From Chloracidobacterium sp. (GTDB lineage Bacteria; Acidobacteriota; Blastocatellia; Pyrinomonadales; Pyrinomonadaceae), in contig JADJWM010000003.1 in NCBI GenBank assembly GCA_016716365.1, positions 438,001 through 502,000 on the forward strand: a DNA stretch of 64,000 bases. Reading direction: 5' to 3'. Shown in pieces: positions 32,592 to 41,498 of this stretch. The notes beneath the pieces were generated by a model. The model was given only the letters and a program-made list of their open reading frames with translations, made no database searches and was not told where the DNA came from. The first letter of the stretch is position 1; each line of letters opens with the position of its first letter. A program made the translations under genes and the position numbers.

Positions 32592-34319
32592 CTAGCGGTC
32601 GTTCTCAGACCCAAGCCTCACAGCGTTGTTCCGCCTCGCCTTGGCACCTTCCTGTGCAAGCTGGCGTGCCTGCGGCATCAATTCGACGGCCTTCAAAAGC
32701 TGGCTGTCAAATTCGTTAGCCACCTGCAGGGATGTCTGTGACCCGTAGGCTGCCGAGACTAGTTCGGCCCTCAAATTCCTTTCGACGAACTCCCTTTCTT
32801 TATCGACCTGCGAGGGCGTGAATTTATACTTGGTGACCGCAAATGTGCGGAAGGCCTTGTAAAGCTCTTCGGTCATCGGGAAGTCGGCCGCGGTGATGTC
32901 GTAGCCAAACGTGATCGGTTTATCGACTTTGTATTGCTCGAAGCCCTTCACCTTGCCGTAAGCTAGGTCCATTGCGAACAGGAACAAAGGGTTGTTCAGT
33001 TTCTGCTGGAACCGGAACCTTTCGGTCGTGATAGTATCGGGCTTGATCGCCACGTCCGGCATTATCCCGCCGCCGCTGTAGACCGTCCGCCCAGCGTCGG
33101 TTTTTGCCTCGGGGCCTTTCGGGGTACCTTCGTCGGCCGCGTTGGAACCGATCCCACCGTTGGTGTAGTAATCGTAGAGATTGCCGTCGGAGTAGTCACG
33201 CTGGATCAACCGGCCTGACGGGGTCTCGTACTTCGCGATCGTCAAAAGGAGCATCGATCCATGATCAAGGATGAAAGGATTCTGCACCAAGCCCTTGCCG
33301 AACGTCGTTTCGCCGACGATTAGGGCTCGGTCGTGGTCCTGAAGAGCACCCGCTAGGATCTCCGACGCCGAAGCCGAATTTCGGTTTACGAGGACAACAA
33401 CGGGCATCGTTTCGGGGTAAGGATTTTCAGCACGGTAGGGAATCGTCACCCCGTCGATACGGCCGTTCTGGGTGAAAACGGTCTGGCCGCTCTTAAGGAA
33501 AGTGTTAGCGACACGGTACGCCTGGCCGACCAAGCCTCCCCCGTTGTTTTTCAGGTCGAGCAGGAGTTGATTCATGCCTTTCGCCTTCAAGCGTTTCATC
33601 GCGTCGACGAATTCGGCATAGGTTGTTTGGTTGAAACCGCCGGTCATCGCGATATAGCCGACGCCGGGACGGATCATGTAAGCCTCGCTGATCGAGGGTT
33701 GGGGGACGGCATCGCGGACGATGTTGACGGCCTCCCGTTTCCCCGTTCCGTGCCTTTCCACGACGATCTTCGCAGGCGTTCCCCGCGGGCCGCGGAGCAT
33801 ATTCCGAACCTCGGAGAACGGCTTACCCAGAACGGAGGTCCCGTTGATCTCGACGATCTTGTCGCCGTAGCGAAGCCCGGCCTTGTTCGCCGGCGCGTTC
33901 TCGAACGTCGCGCGAATATAGGTCGCGATCACCTTTCCATCCGGATCGCTCAGGTCGCCGATGGTCGCCCCGATCCCGAAATACCTTGAGCTCTGGTCAG
34001 TTCGAAACTGTTCGAATTCCTTCGCGTCAAAGTAATTTGAGTGGGGATCGAGCGTGTGCAGCATCGCATCGATCGACGATTTGAAGAGGTCATTGTAGTT
34101 GATCTTCTTGCCGACATAATGATTCGCTTCGATCAAGGCAAGTGCTTCGGCAACGTCCTTTTCAATGGCTTTCGTGGTCACAGACGGCAGAGCATCAGGC
34201 GATGCTATCACCCCTTTCGGAAGTCCCTTAGACGCCCCCTGCTGGTTCTGTCCAAAAACTGTTGCTGAGGATACGAAGAAGACGGCGAGCAATAGAAGTA
34301 TGGCTGATGGTATTCTCAC
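32592..34319 (-). CDS. S41 family C-terminal processing peptidase (CtpA-like), catalytic residues intact
   Basis: 575 aa with a signal peptide (ILLLLAVFFVSSATVFGQ). The region LDPHSNYFDAKEFEQF is followed by a PDZ domain (about 100-190, with AGLRYGDKIVEINGTSV) and the protease core. The Ser nucleophile lies in VNRNSASASEILAGALQDHD and the Lys in TTFGKGLVQ, as in active Ctp enzymes. It should trim exposed C-termini of periplasmic proteins. It is longer than the S41-like protein at 18162 because of a C-terminal extension rich in charged helices. It is divergent from the ABC ATPase genes. Confidence 0.94.
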   Translation of the reverse strand: MRIPSAILLLLAVFFVSSATVFGQNQQGASKGLPKGVIASPDALPSVTTKAIEKDVAEALALIEANHYVGKKINYNDLFKSSIDAMLHTLDPHSNYFDAKEFEQFRTDQSSRYFGIGATIGDLSDPDGKVIATYIRATFENAPANKAGLRYGDKIVEINGTSVLGKPFSEVRNMLRGPRGTPAKIVVERHGTGKREAVNIVRDAVPQPSISEAYMIRPGVGYIAMTGGFNQTTYAEFVDAMKRLKAKGMNQLLLDLKNNGGGLVGQAYRVANTFLKSGQTVFTQNGRIDGVTIPYRAENPYPETMPVVVLVNRNSASASEILAGALQDHDRALIVGETTFGKGLVQNPFILDHGSMLLLTIAKYETPSGRLIQRDYSDGNLYDYYTNGGIGSNAADEGTPKGPEAKTDAGRTVYSGGGIMPDVAIKPDTITTERFRFQQKLNNPLFLFAMDLAYGKVKGFEQYKVDKPITFGYDITAADFPMTEELYKAFRTFAVTKYKFTPSQVDKEREFVERNLRAELVSAAYGSQTSLQVANEFDSQLLKAVELMPQARQLAQEGAKARRNNAVRLGSENDR

Positions 34320-34485
34320 TAGACAAGGTCTCCCTTACGTAAACGGCCCGAAGGTTGAATCGGCCAAAAAATGATAACATTCCTTTGAGGAAAATGCGAC
34401 GGAAATAGTTGCTTCAACAATCGTTTGCCTTTGCCGGGCTGCGTCAAAGGGCCACGGCAAGAACCAAATAAGTTAGTTTTTCCGG

Positions 34486-35475
34486 ATGGAACCTCTTTTA
34501 GAGATCAGGGGCCTTAAGACCACGTTTCCGACGAGAGCGGGCCTGGTTAAGGCCGTCGATGACGTCAGTTTTCGTATCGATCCGGGTGAATTCCTCGGGC
34601 TGGTCGGCGAATCCGGGTGTGGTAAGTCGATAACCGCGCTCTCGATCATGCGGCTCATCTATCCGCCGGGCCGGATCTCGGCCGGATCGATCAGGTTCAA
34701 GGGCGAAGAACTGACGACAGCGAGCAGCGACCGGATGCGCCAGATCCGCGGCAACGACATCGCGATGATCTTCCAGGACCCGATGACGTCTTTGAATCCG
34801 GTATTTACCGTAGGAGACCAGATCGCCGAGGCGTTGCGCCTGCATCGAAAGCTGGACCGGAAAGCAGCCTGGCGGGCCGCGATAGATGCGATGAAAGAGG
34901 TCTCGATCCCGGCGGCGGAGCGGCGGGCGGGCGACTATCCGCATCAGCTCTCCGGCGGCATGAGACAGCGTGTGATGATCGCGATGGCCCTTGCCTGCGA
35001 CCCTGAGCTGCTGATCGCCGACGAACCGACCACGGCCCTGGACGTGACCATTCAGGCCCAGATCCTTGAGCTGATCGACGGGATCCGGCGTTCGCGCGGC
35101 CTGGCGGTGCTCCTAATCACCCACGACCTCGGTGTTGTCGCTGAAACCGCTGACCGGGTCTGTGTTATGTACACCGGAAAGATCGTCGAGGAATCAGGAG
35201 TCGTTGGCCTATTTGAAAAGCCGAAACACCCGTACACGGAAGGGCTTCTGAATTCGGTCCCGAAATTGTACAAGGCCGGTACGGCGAGAAACGAAAGGCT
35301 GCAAACGATCGAGGGCACGGTCCCTTCACCGACCGACCTGCCGCCGGGATGCCATTTCGAACCGCGGTGCAGTTATCGCTTTGACGAATGCAGGACAGCT
35401 CCGATCCCGTCGTTCGAGATACCCGGCGGGCACGTACGGTGTTTGCTGCACCGTGACGCCGCGGTGCCTGCTTAG
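34486..35475 (+). CDS. Oligopeptide/dipeptide ABC transporter ATP-binding protein (OppD/DppD type)
   Basis: 329 aa. Walker A is GLVGESGCGKS, the signature LSGGMRQRVMIAMAL, Walker B LLIADEPTTALDVT and the H loop ITHDLG. The C-terminal oligopeptide-transporter extension contains PGCHFEPRCSYRFDEC, whose cysteines bind an Fe-S cluster or metal in some homologues. It pairs with the OppF-type gene 24 bp downstream to power peptide import. No permease or binding protein is adjacent, so partners must be elsewhere. Peptide import would suit the nearby secreted peptidases. Confidence 0.93.
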   Translation: MEPLLEIRGLKTTFPTRAGLVKAVDDVSFRIDPGEFLGLVGESGCGKSITALSIMRLIYPPGRISAGSIRFKGEELTTASSDRMRQIRGNDIAMIFQDPMTSLNPVFTVGDQIAEALRLHRKLDRKAAWRAAIDAMKEVSIPAAERRAGDYPHQLSGGMRQRVMIAMALACDPELLIADEPTTALDVTIQAQILELIDGIRRSRGLAVLLITHDLGVVAETADRVCVMYTGKIVEESGVVGLFEKPKHPYTEGLLNSVPKLYKAGTARNERLQTIEGTVPSPTDLPPGCHFEPRCSYRFDECRTAPIPSFEIPGGHVRCLLHRDAAVPA

Positions 35476-35499
35476 ATACAGCCAACTTATCGAATATTG

Positions 35500-36489
35500 A
35501 TGCTCTCAACTCCGCCAGCACGAGAAAACCGGGAACTTATCGACGTTCGAAACCTCGTCAAATACTTTCCGATCGAGGACAGCGATGACGTCGTCAAGGC
35601 CGTTGACGGAGTGTCTTTCGCGATCCTCGAAGGCGAGACCCTCGGGCTCGTCGGCGAATCCGGCTGCGGGAAATCGACGGTAGGTCGATGTATCCTGCGG
35701 TTGGACGAGCCGACCTCCGGCGAGGTGCTTTTCGACGGAAAGGACATCATCGGCTTGCGGGCTTCCGAAATGCAGAAACTTCGGGGCAAAATGCAGGTGA
35801 TCTTCCAGGATCCGTACGCAAGCCTTAACCCGCGTCACAGCATCGTTTCTATTGTTTCGGAGCCGTTGAAGATACATGGCATCGGGTCCAGATCCGAGCG
35901 GCGAGAAAGGGTCGCTGACCTGCTATCGAAGGTGGGCCTCGATCCGCGTTATATGGACCGTTATCCGCATGAATTCTCAGGTGGACAGCGGCAGAGGATC
36001 GGCATCGCCCGGGCGTTAGCGTTGAACCCGAAGTTCATCATCTGCGACGAACCCGTCTCGGCCCTGGATGTTTCAGTCCAGGCACAGGTCGTGAACCTGC
36101 TTCAGGATCTTCAGGCCGAATTCGGACTGACGTATCTCTTTATTTCACACGGGCTTTCGGTCGTAGAACACATTTCGAACCGGGTCGCGGTGATGTACCT
36201 TGGCAAAATAGTCGAGATAGCTGAAGCTCGAGAGCTGTACGAGAACCCGCTTCATCCGTACACAAAGGCACTGCTCTCTGCGATCCCGGAACCCAACCCG
36301 ACTCTCAAGAGGGAAAGGATCATCCTGAAGGGCGACGTTCCGACGCCGATCGATCCGCCGTCCGGCTGCCGGTTCAGAACGCGTTGTCCGATCGCGATAG
36401 ACGAATGTGCCGCCGCGGTCCCCGAACTCAGAGACTTCGGAGGCGGCCATCGTGCGGCCTGCATCCGCGTCGGACATCCGCTATCGTGA
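35500..36489 (+). CDS. Oligopeptide/dipeptide ABC transporter ATP-binding protein (OppF/DppF type)
   Basis: 329 aa from the ATG at 35500. Walker A GESGCGKSTVGRCILRL, signature EFSGGQRQRIGIARAL, Walker B FIICDEPVSALDVSVQAQVV and a C-terminal PSGCRFRTRCPIAIDEC unit place it in the OppF half of the paired ATPases. It directly follows the OppD-type gene. Together they should form the cytoplasmic heterodimer of a peptide or nickel importer. The transported substrate is not shown by the sequence. Confidence 0.93.
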   Translation: MLSTPPARENRELIDVRNLVKYFPIEDSDDVVKAVDGVSFAILEGETLGLVGESGCGKSTVGRCILRLDEPTSGEVLFDGKDIIGLRASEMQKLRGKMQVIFQDPYASLNPRHSIVSIVSEPLKIHGIGSRSERRERVADLLSKVGLDPRYMDRYPHEFSGGQRQRIGIARALALNPKFIICDEPVSALDVSVQAQVVNLLQDLQAEFGLTYLFISHGLSVVEHISNRVAVMYLGKIVEIAEARELYENPLHPYTKALLSAIPEPNPTLKRERIILKGDVPTPIDPPSGCRFRTRCPIAIDECAAAVPELRDFGGGHRAACIRVGHPLS

Positions 36490-36606
36490 AAGTTGAAACG
36501 GAAATGTAATAATCTCGTACAATTACTAGAATATACTTTCCAGCGGAGTCAGAATGCTTTTAGATCTGACGTAGTTCAAATCTTTGGAGGAGGAGGAGAA
36601 TTTCCT

Positions 36607-37401
36607 GTGTCAGAAAACGAAGAGATCAACAATATGCCCGCGAGCGCGCCTGAAAAGCCCGCCGAAACCGCCGAGATGTCTGAGATCGCCACGGTTACGG
36701 GCGTCTTTTTTGAGCCTGGGCGTGTATTCGAAGACCTGAGGCGAAAGCCGAGGTTCATTATCGGAGCCATCATTATCGCCTTGTTTGTGACCGCGTATGG
36801 CTTCGGGCTTTACTACAAGGTCGGGGATACGGGCATGCGCCGTTTCATGGCCGAACAGATCGACAAGAGCCCGCAGGCCTCTGGAATGTCGGCGGAACAA
36901 AAATCATCCGCGATCGATCTTCAGATGACCATTCAGAGCGTGATCAGGTACGCACTTCCTGTAGTCATCGCGATCTCATTGGTCATCGGCGCCCTTTTTT
37001 ACTTCCTGGGATCGAAGGCATTCGGCGGGAACGGCAATTTTATGCACGCTCTCTCGGTCTGGATCTATTCTTCGATACCGCCAACGGTGATCGGGACGAT
37101 CGGGAGCTTGATAGTGATGGCTATAAAGTCGGCTGATGAGATAGACATCGCCGCCAGCCAGCGCGGACTTGTCCAGGCGAATCCGAGTATGCTGATCGAC
37201 GGAAAGGCGATGCCGATCGTGGCGACGCTCCTGGCCACGCTCGACCTGTTCATGATTTGGGGCTGGGTGCTTGCGGCTATCGGCCTGCGGATCACCAACA
37301 AGCTTTCTTCCGGTTCCGCTTGGGCTGTGGTTGTAATCATCGGCCTGATCGGTGTGCTAATGAGGATCGTAGGCGCCATCTTCTCCGGAAATCCGAGTTA
37401 G
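36607..37401 (+). CDS. YIP1 family membrane protein
   Basis: 264 aa from a GTG at 36607, chosen because a long purine-rich Shine-Dalgarno (GGAGGAGGAGGAG, 36586-36598) ends 8 nt before it; upstream starts lack one. A polar N-terminus (about 45 residues) precedes the motif VFFEPGRVFEDLRRKPRF, typical of the YIP1 domain, and five or so membrane helices. Bacterial YIP1 proteins have no settled function. It lies 117 bp after the OppF-type gene on the same strand and may be separately expressed. Confidence 0.8.
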   Translation: MSENEEINNMPASAPEKPAETAEMSEIATVTGVFFEPGRVFEDLRRKPRFIIGAIIIALFVTAYGFGLYYKVGDTGMRRFMAEQIDKSPQASGMSAEQKSSAIDLQMTIQSVIRYALPVVIAISLVIGALFYFLGSKAFGGNGNFMHALSVWIYSSIPPTVIGTIGSLIVMAIKSADEIDIAASQRGLVQANPSMLIDGKAMPIVATLLATLDLFMIWGWVLAAIGLRITNKLSSGSAWAVVVIIGLIGVLMRIVGAIFSGNPS

Positions 37402-37460
37402 AAATGAATTAGGTGAATACGGCCTTGCAGGGGCTCGCGATCCTGGATCACGGGCCCTTT

Positions 37461-38720
37461 CTATTCGTATCTTAGTGCCTCTATCGGGTCGAGCCGGGCG
37501 GCTTTCCATGCGGGGAAAAGCCCAAAAAATAGTCCGATGAGGACGCTGGCAAAGAATCCTGCCGGCGGCGCCCAATACGGCACGTACGATGGAAAGACGA
37601 GGCTGATGAGTTGGGTCAAACCCCAACCGATCAACAAGCCAACAAGACCCCCAAATCCAGTAAGGGTTCCAGCTTCGATCAGAAATTGCAGCAAAATATC
37701 GCTTTGTTTTGCACCAAGTGCCTTTCGGATGCCGATCTCTCGCGTCCTTTCCGTTACCGACACCAGCATAATGTTCATGACACCGATTCCGCCGATCAAC
37801 AGGCCGATCGATGAGATCACTACCATTGCAAGTGCGACGCCCGCTGTTATTGATTGAAATTGATCAATGATGCTGTCTGCCGTAGAAAGAGCAAAGTTGT
37901 TCTTTTCGCCGTAGGAAACATGACGACGCACCCGAAGCAGGTCCTCAACTTGATCCTGGGCCTGTCGGAGCCTGCCTTCGCGAGCGATCGCCATTATGAA
38001 AATATCCTCAGCGTTCGGTTTGATGCGAGACGCCGATCCGAAGGGCATATATATCGTGTTGCTCTGATCGCCCCGCCCGCCGCCGCCGCCGAGAAATTGC
38101 TCCTTCTTTTGAAGAAGTCCGATCACCGTGAATGCTCGTCCGTTGATCTCGATGGTCTCACCGATGGGGTTGGTATAAGGGAAAAAAGTCTCTTTAACGA
38201 AATCGCCGATGACACAGACGTCTTTTCTATTGTCGTTCTCCGACTGCGTGAACCAGCGGCCGTCCACGATCTCCTCGGTGCCCGCCGCCTCGATCTCGGG
38301 GAGCGTACCCATCAAATTGATCGAGGTTGATTGTTTTCCGCCTGCAGAGACAACCGTGGCGTTACCGAACCTCCCGCTTGACACGTCCAATCTCGGCACC
38401 GCAGTCTCGAGTTCTGAAAGGCTGCGGAGGGCAATGGCATCCTCAAGCGTCAAATTTGGACGCATACGCTCTTCGCGGCTGGGCCGGCCGAAACGAATGC
38501 CCATGTCCATCTTGTATACAAAGATCGAGCGGGTACCGAATGACTTGACTTGCTGTTCGACTGCCAACTGGATCCCGGAGATGATCGAAGAAATGAGCAT
38601 CACCGTGATAACGCCGACGACGACGCCGATGATCGTCAAGAACGAACGCAGCTTATTGCTGCGAAGCGTCTCGATCGCCATCTTAAAATTTTCGAATAAT
38701 CTGCTCGTAGCTACAGTCAT
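37461..38720 (-). CDS. ABC transporter permease, MacB/FtsX-like (second permease)
   Basis: 419 aa. An N-terminal helix in KLRSFLTIIGVVVGVITVML is followed by a large periplasmic MacB_PCD domain (about 45-270) and three C-terminal FtsX-like helices, including GIGVMNIMLVSVTERTREIG and RKALGAKQSDILLQFL. The protein ends AWKAARLDPIEALRYE, the family ending. It is last in a five-gene minus-strand efflux operon and starts one base after the first permease gene stops. MacB-type permeases act by mechanotransmission, pushing substrates from the periplasm through an outer-membrane exit. Confidence 0.92.
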   Translation of the reverse strand: MTVATSRLFENFKMAIETLRSNKLRSFLTIIGVVVGVITVMLISSIISGIQLAVEQQVKSFGTRSIFVYKMDMGIRFGRPSREERMRPNLTLEDAIALRSLSELETAVPRLDVSSGRFGNATVVSAGGKQSTSINLMGTLPEIEAAGTEEIVDGRWFTQSENDNRKDVCVIGDFVKETFFPYTNPIGETIEINGRAFTVIGLLQKKEQFLGGGGGRGDQSNTIYMPFGSASRIKPNAEDIFIMAIAREGRLRQAQDQVEDLLRVRRHVSYGEKNNFALSTADSIIDQFQSITAGVALAMVVISSIGLLIGGIGVMNIMLVSVTERTREIGIRKALGAKQSDILLQFLIEAGTLTGFGGLVGLLIGWGLTQLISLVFPSYVPYWAPPAGFFASVLIGLFFGLFPAWKAARLDPIEALRYE

Positions 38721-38721
38721 G

Positions 38722-39957
38722 TCATTCCGCCCTTAACGCTTCGATCGGGTCTAATTGTGCGGCTTTCCAGGCCGGGAACAATCCGGCGAGAATTCCAACG
38801 GCTGCGGAAACGCCGATGGCAATAACGGCCGCCCACCAGGGGATGCGTGTCGGGAATACAAATGCAGTGATCACCTGGCCGGCGATCAGAGCAATTATGA
38901 GACCGATAATACCGCCGATCGCTGAAAGCAGGGCCGATTCAAAAAGAAACTGTCGAAGAATGTCTGATTGCTTTGCGCCAACTGCTTTGCGGATCCCTAT
39001 CTCCTTCGTTCGTTCGGTCACCGCAACGAGCATAATGTTCATTATGACGATGGCTCCGACGACCAGGGCGATCGCGGGCACAAAAAGGATCACGACGGAT
39101 ATCGTCCCAAAAAGGCTGTCACGAAGGCCGCTGATAGCGTCTGGTGTAATTATCCCGAAATTGTCTTTCTCGTCAGATGCGAGCTTCCTTCGGATCCGCA
39201 GCAAGGTCCGGACTTCGTCCACCGCATCGGCCATCTTGACTCCATACTTGGGGCTCACGATGAAACTCGGTGCCCGGCTGAACTTAAGTCCCCCGAAATT
39301 GGCCCCGAACGTTTCTATCGGGAGCAAGATGAAATTGTCCTGTGATTGGCCGAAGATGCTGCCCTTTGCGACCTGCACTCCGATGATCCGGTATGGTATT
39401 CCCTGTATCGAGATCTCCCTGCCAATGGCACCGCCTTGAGGGAACAGCTTCGTCGCGACATCGGCACCCACAAAGGCGACTCGTGTGGAGTTCTTGTTCT
39501 CGGCATCGGAAAAGTATCGTCCTTCCGCGATATCCACATTCTCGAGCTCGGCGATCACCGGCTCAACGCCGGTGATCGAGACATCGGCGAGGGTCTGAGT
39601 CTCGAACCGAACATCGCGCGTCGTATTTCCGGCCTTTGCTCCGATCAAACCTATCTGGCGGGCATTCCGTTTGATGAAATCCAGATCCGCAAAATCAAGC
39701 TCCTTGTTTCGGCGTTGAGCCGCTGCAAAAGTGTCGCTGTCCTTGAAGTCTTCAAAGCTGAAACGCATCACCGTGAAGGTATTGGAACCGATACCGGCGA
39801 TCTTCTCGTCGACGTAGCCATTGAAACCCTGCAGAAGCGAAAGGACGATCATGAATGCGGTCATGCCGATGATCATTCCCAAAAGCGTGAGAAATGACCG
39901 CAGCTTGTGCGACGTGATCGAATCGATCGCAAGTTTTAAGGTCTCAGCAAAGTTCAT
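38722..39957 (-). CDS. ABC transporter permease, MacB/FtsX-like (first permease)
   Basis: 411 aa with the same plan as its downstream neighbour: KLRSFLTLLGMIIGMTAFMI near the start, a periplasmic domain, then NIMLVAVTERTKEIGIRKAV and a C-terminal AWKAAQLDPIEALRAE. The two are clearly paralogues but differ in the periplasmic domain. Two different permeases with one ATPase gene suggest a heterodimeric transporter. A 63-bp gap separates it from the 239-aa membrane protein gene upstream. Confidence 0.92.
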   Translation of the reverse strand: MNFAETLKLAIDSITSHKLRSFLTLLGMIIGMTAFMIVLSLLQGFNGYVDEKIAGIGSNTFTVMRFSFEDFKDSDTFAAAQRRNKELDFADLDFIKRNARQIGLIGAKAGNTTRDVRFETQTLADVSITGVEPVIAELENVDIAEGRYFSDAENKNSTRVAFVGADVATKLFPQGGAIGREISIQGIPYRIIGVQVAKGSIFGQSQDNFILLPIETFGANFGGLKFSRAPSFIVSPKYGVKMADAVDEVRTLLRIRRKLASDEKDNFGIITPDAISGLRDSLFGTISVVILFVPAIALVVGAIVIMNIMLVAVTERTKEIGIRKAVGAKQSDILRQFLFESALLSAIGGIIGLIIALIAGQVITAFVFPTRIPWWAAVIAIGVSAAVGILAGLFPAWKAAQLDPIEALRAE

Positions 39958-40020
39958 TCACGCGGTCCCGCAATCAGAAATAAGTCTTCAGTTTCCAAGA
40001 CCGATTATACGATAATCGTA

Positions 40021-40740
40021 CTAGTTTGATGCCCGGGCGGGTTTCGATTGTCGAAATAATTTGTAAAGACTTGCAAAGTGGGAAAACATGACGATCGGGA
40101 CCACGATCGCCGGCAGCCATATAAACGGAAAGTAAAGAATGGCCCGATTTGGCTGGTCGAATGACATTTGCTGAATGGGGGACGGTATCGACAACGCCGC
40201 AGTTGTTACGATATTCGCAAGCAGGCCAAGGGCGGCCAAATTCCACCCGATGAGCAGGAAACGAGGGTTGAAATGAGTGTGAAACGCGAAAAAGTAGATG
40301 ATTGGAACGGTCAGCCCGGCGAGGATATCAAAATTCCGGCCTTCGAAGGTCATCACCTTGGGAATGAGACCTTCCTGGTAGAGCCAAAACAAGACGATCT
40401 CTACCGGCACCCGGATCACGTGGATAAGGGTCAACGTCTCGAGTGGGAGATGCGCGATGAAGCTTTCGCGAAAAAAGGTGAAGTAAGCAGCTATGACCAG
40501 CAGCGATGGAACAATGCCCAGGAAGAATAATCTCGGCGGCGTGCTGTCTGTTTCGAGATAGAACCCGGTCAACGAGAGGCTCATCACGAAGACAAGCCAA
40601 AAAGTGATCAAAAAAAGGGCCGCATTCGCGGGCCCTTTTTCCGATCCTGATGTCCTGACCGCGTAGAAGAACGTGGCGACGGTCAGGAATGTTGTTGCGA
40701 TAAAAAGCGGCGAGATGTATCCGGGCAGGCCCTCGATCAT
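40021..40740 (-). CDS. Polytopic membrane protein of unknown function inside efflux operon
   Basis: 239 aa with about seven hydrophobic segments (starting SPLFIATTFLTVATFFYAVR and ending FIWLPAIVVPIVMFSHFASL). No permease signature or catalytic motif is recognised. Its ATG overlaps the ATPase stop by 4 bp (ATGA), so translation is coupled to the ATPase. Position between the ATPase and permease genes suggests an accessory role in the efflux system, but this is inference from context only. Confidence 0.7.
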   Translation of the reverse strand: MIEGLPGYISPLFIATTFLTVATFFYAVRTSGSEKGPANAALFLITFWLVFVMSLSLTGFYLETDSTPPRLFFLGIVPSLLVIAAYFTFFRESFIAHLPLETLTLIHVIRVPVEIVLFWLYQEGLIPKVMTFEGRNFDILAGLTVPIIYFFAFHTHFNPRFLLIGWNLAALGLLANIVTTAALSIPSPIQQMSFDQPNRAILYFPFIWLPAIVVPIVMFSHFASLYKLFRQSKPARASN

Positions 40741-41483
40741 CTTATTTTTTCGTCTTTCTCGATCTGGCCGTCGCGAATGGTGATCACGCGGTGTGCACGT
40801 TCGGCCACTTCGGCCTCATGAGTAACGACGATGATGGTATTCCCTTCGGCATGAAGCTTTTCAAAGAGCCCCATGATCTCAACGCTTGTCTTCGTGTCGA
40901 GCGCTCCGGTCGGTTCGTCGGCTAGAAGGATCGAAGGGTGGTTCACCAATGCTCGGGCGATCGCGACACGCTGCCGCTGCCCGCCCGAAAGTTCGTTCGG
41001 CTTATGTCCGATTCGGTCGGCCAGCTCGACCGAGGCAAGGGCCGCCTGGGCCTTCTCGTTACGTTCACCGGCCCTCATCCCGGCATAGATGAGGGGTAGT
41101 TCGACATTATGCAGCGCCGTTGCCCTGGCCAACAGGTTAAAGGTCTGGAAAACGAAGCCGATCTCCTTGTTGCGGATCCGGGCAAGTTCATCGTCCGTCA
41201 TTTCGGAGACGAGATTGCCATTGATCCAATATTCACCCTTGGTTGGCGAATCGAGACAGCCGATAAGGTTCATCAGCGTTGATTTCCCTGAGCCCGAAGG
41301 CCCAATGATCGCCAAATACTCGCCCTTATCGACCTTGAACGAAACATCCCGAAGCGCATGAAGTTCTTCCACACCCATCTGATAGGTCTTCCAGATGTTC
41401 TTCATCAGGATCAGATTCTGGCCCGACCCATTCTTCGACGGCTGCTCGGCGGCCCCGTTCTCGTTCTCCATGAATCTATACAT
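40737..41483 (-). CDS. ABC transporter ATP-binding protein (LolD/MacB type)
   Basis: 248 aa. Walker A AIIGPSGSGKSTLMN, Q loop GFVFQTFNLLARATALHNVE, signature LSGGQRQRVAIARAL, Walker B ILLADEPTGALDTKTSVEIM and H loop VVTHEAEVAERAHRV fit the MacB/LolD/FtsE class. It should energise the two permeases encoded downstream. An ATG at 41471 is an alternative start that trims four residues; neither has a clear Shine-Dalgarno. It begins 15 bp after the adaptor gene ends. Confidence 0.95.
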   Translation of the reverse strand: MYRFMENENGAAEQPSKNGSGQNLILMKNIWKTYQMGVEELHALRDVSFKVDKGEYLAIIGPSGSGKSTLMNLIGCLDSPTKGEYWINGNLVSEMTDDELARIRNKEIGFVFQTFNLLARATALHNVELPLIYAGMRAGERNEKAQAALASVELADRIGHKPNELSGGQRQRVAIARALVNHPSILLADEPTGALDTKTSVEIMGLFEKLHAEGNTIIVVTHEAEVAERAHRVITIRDGQIEKDEKIR

Positions 41484-41498
41484 ATCGTTCAGGCCGCG

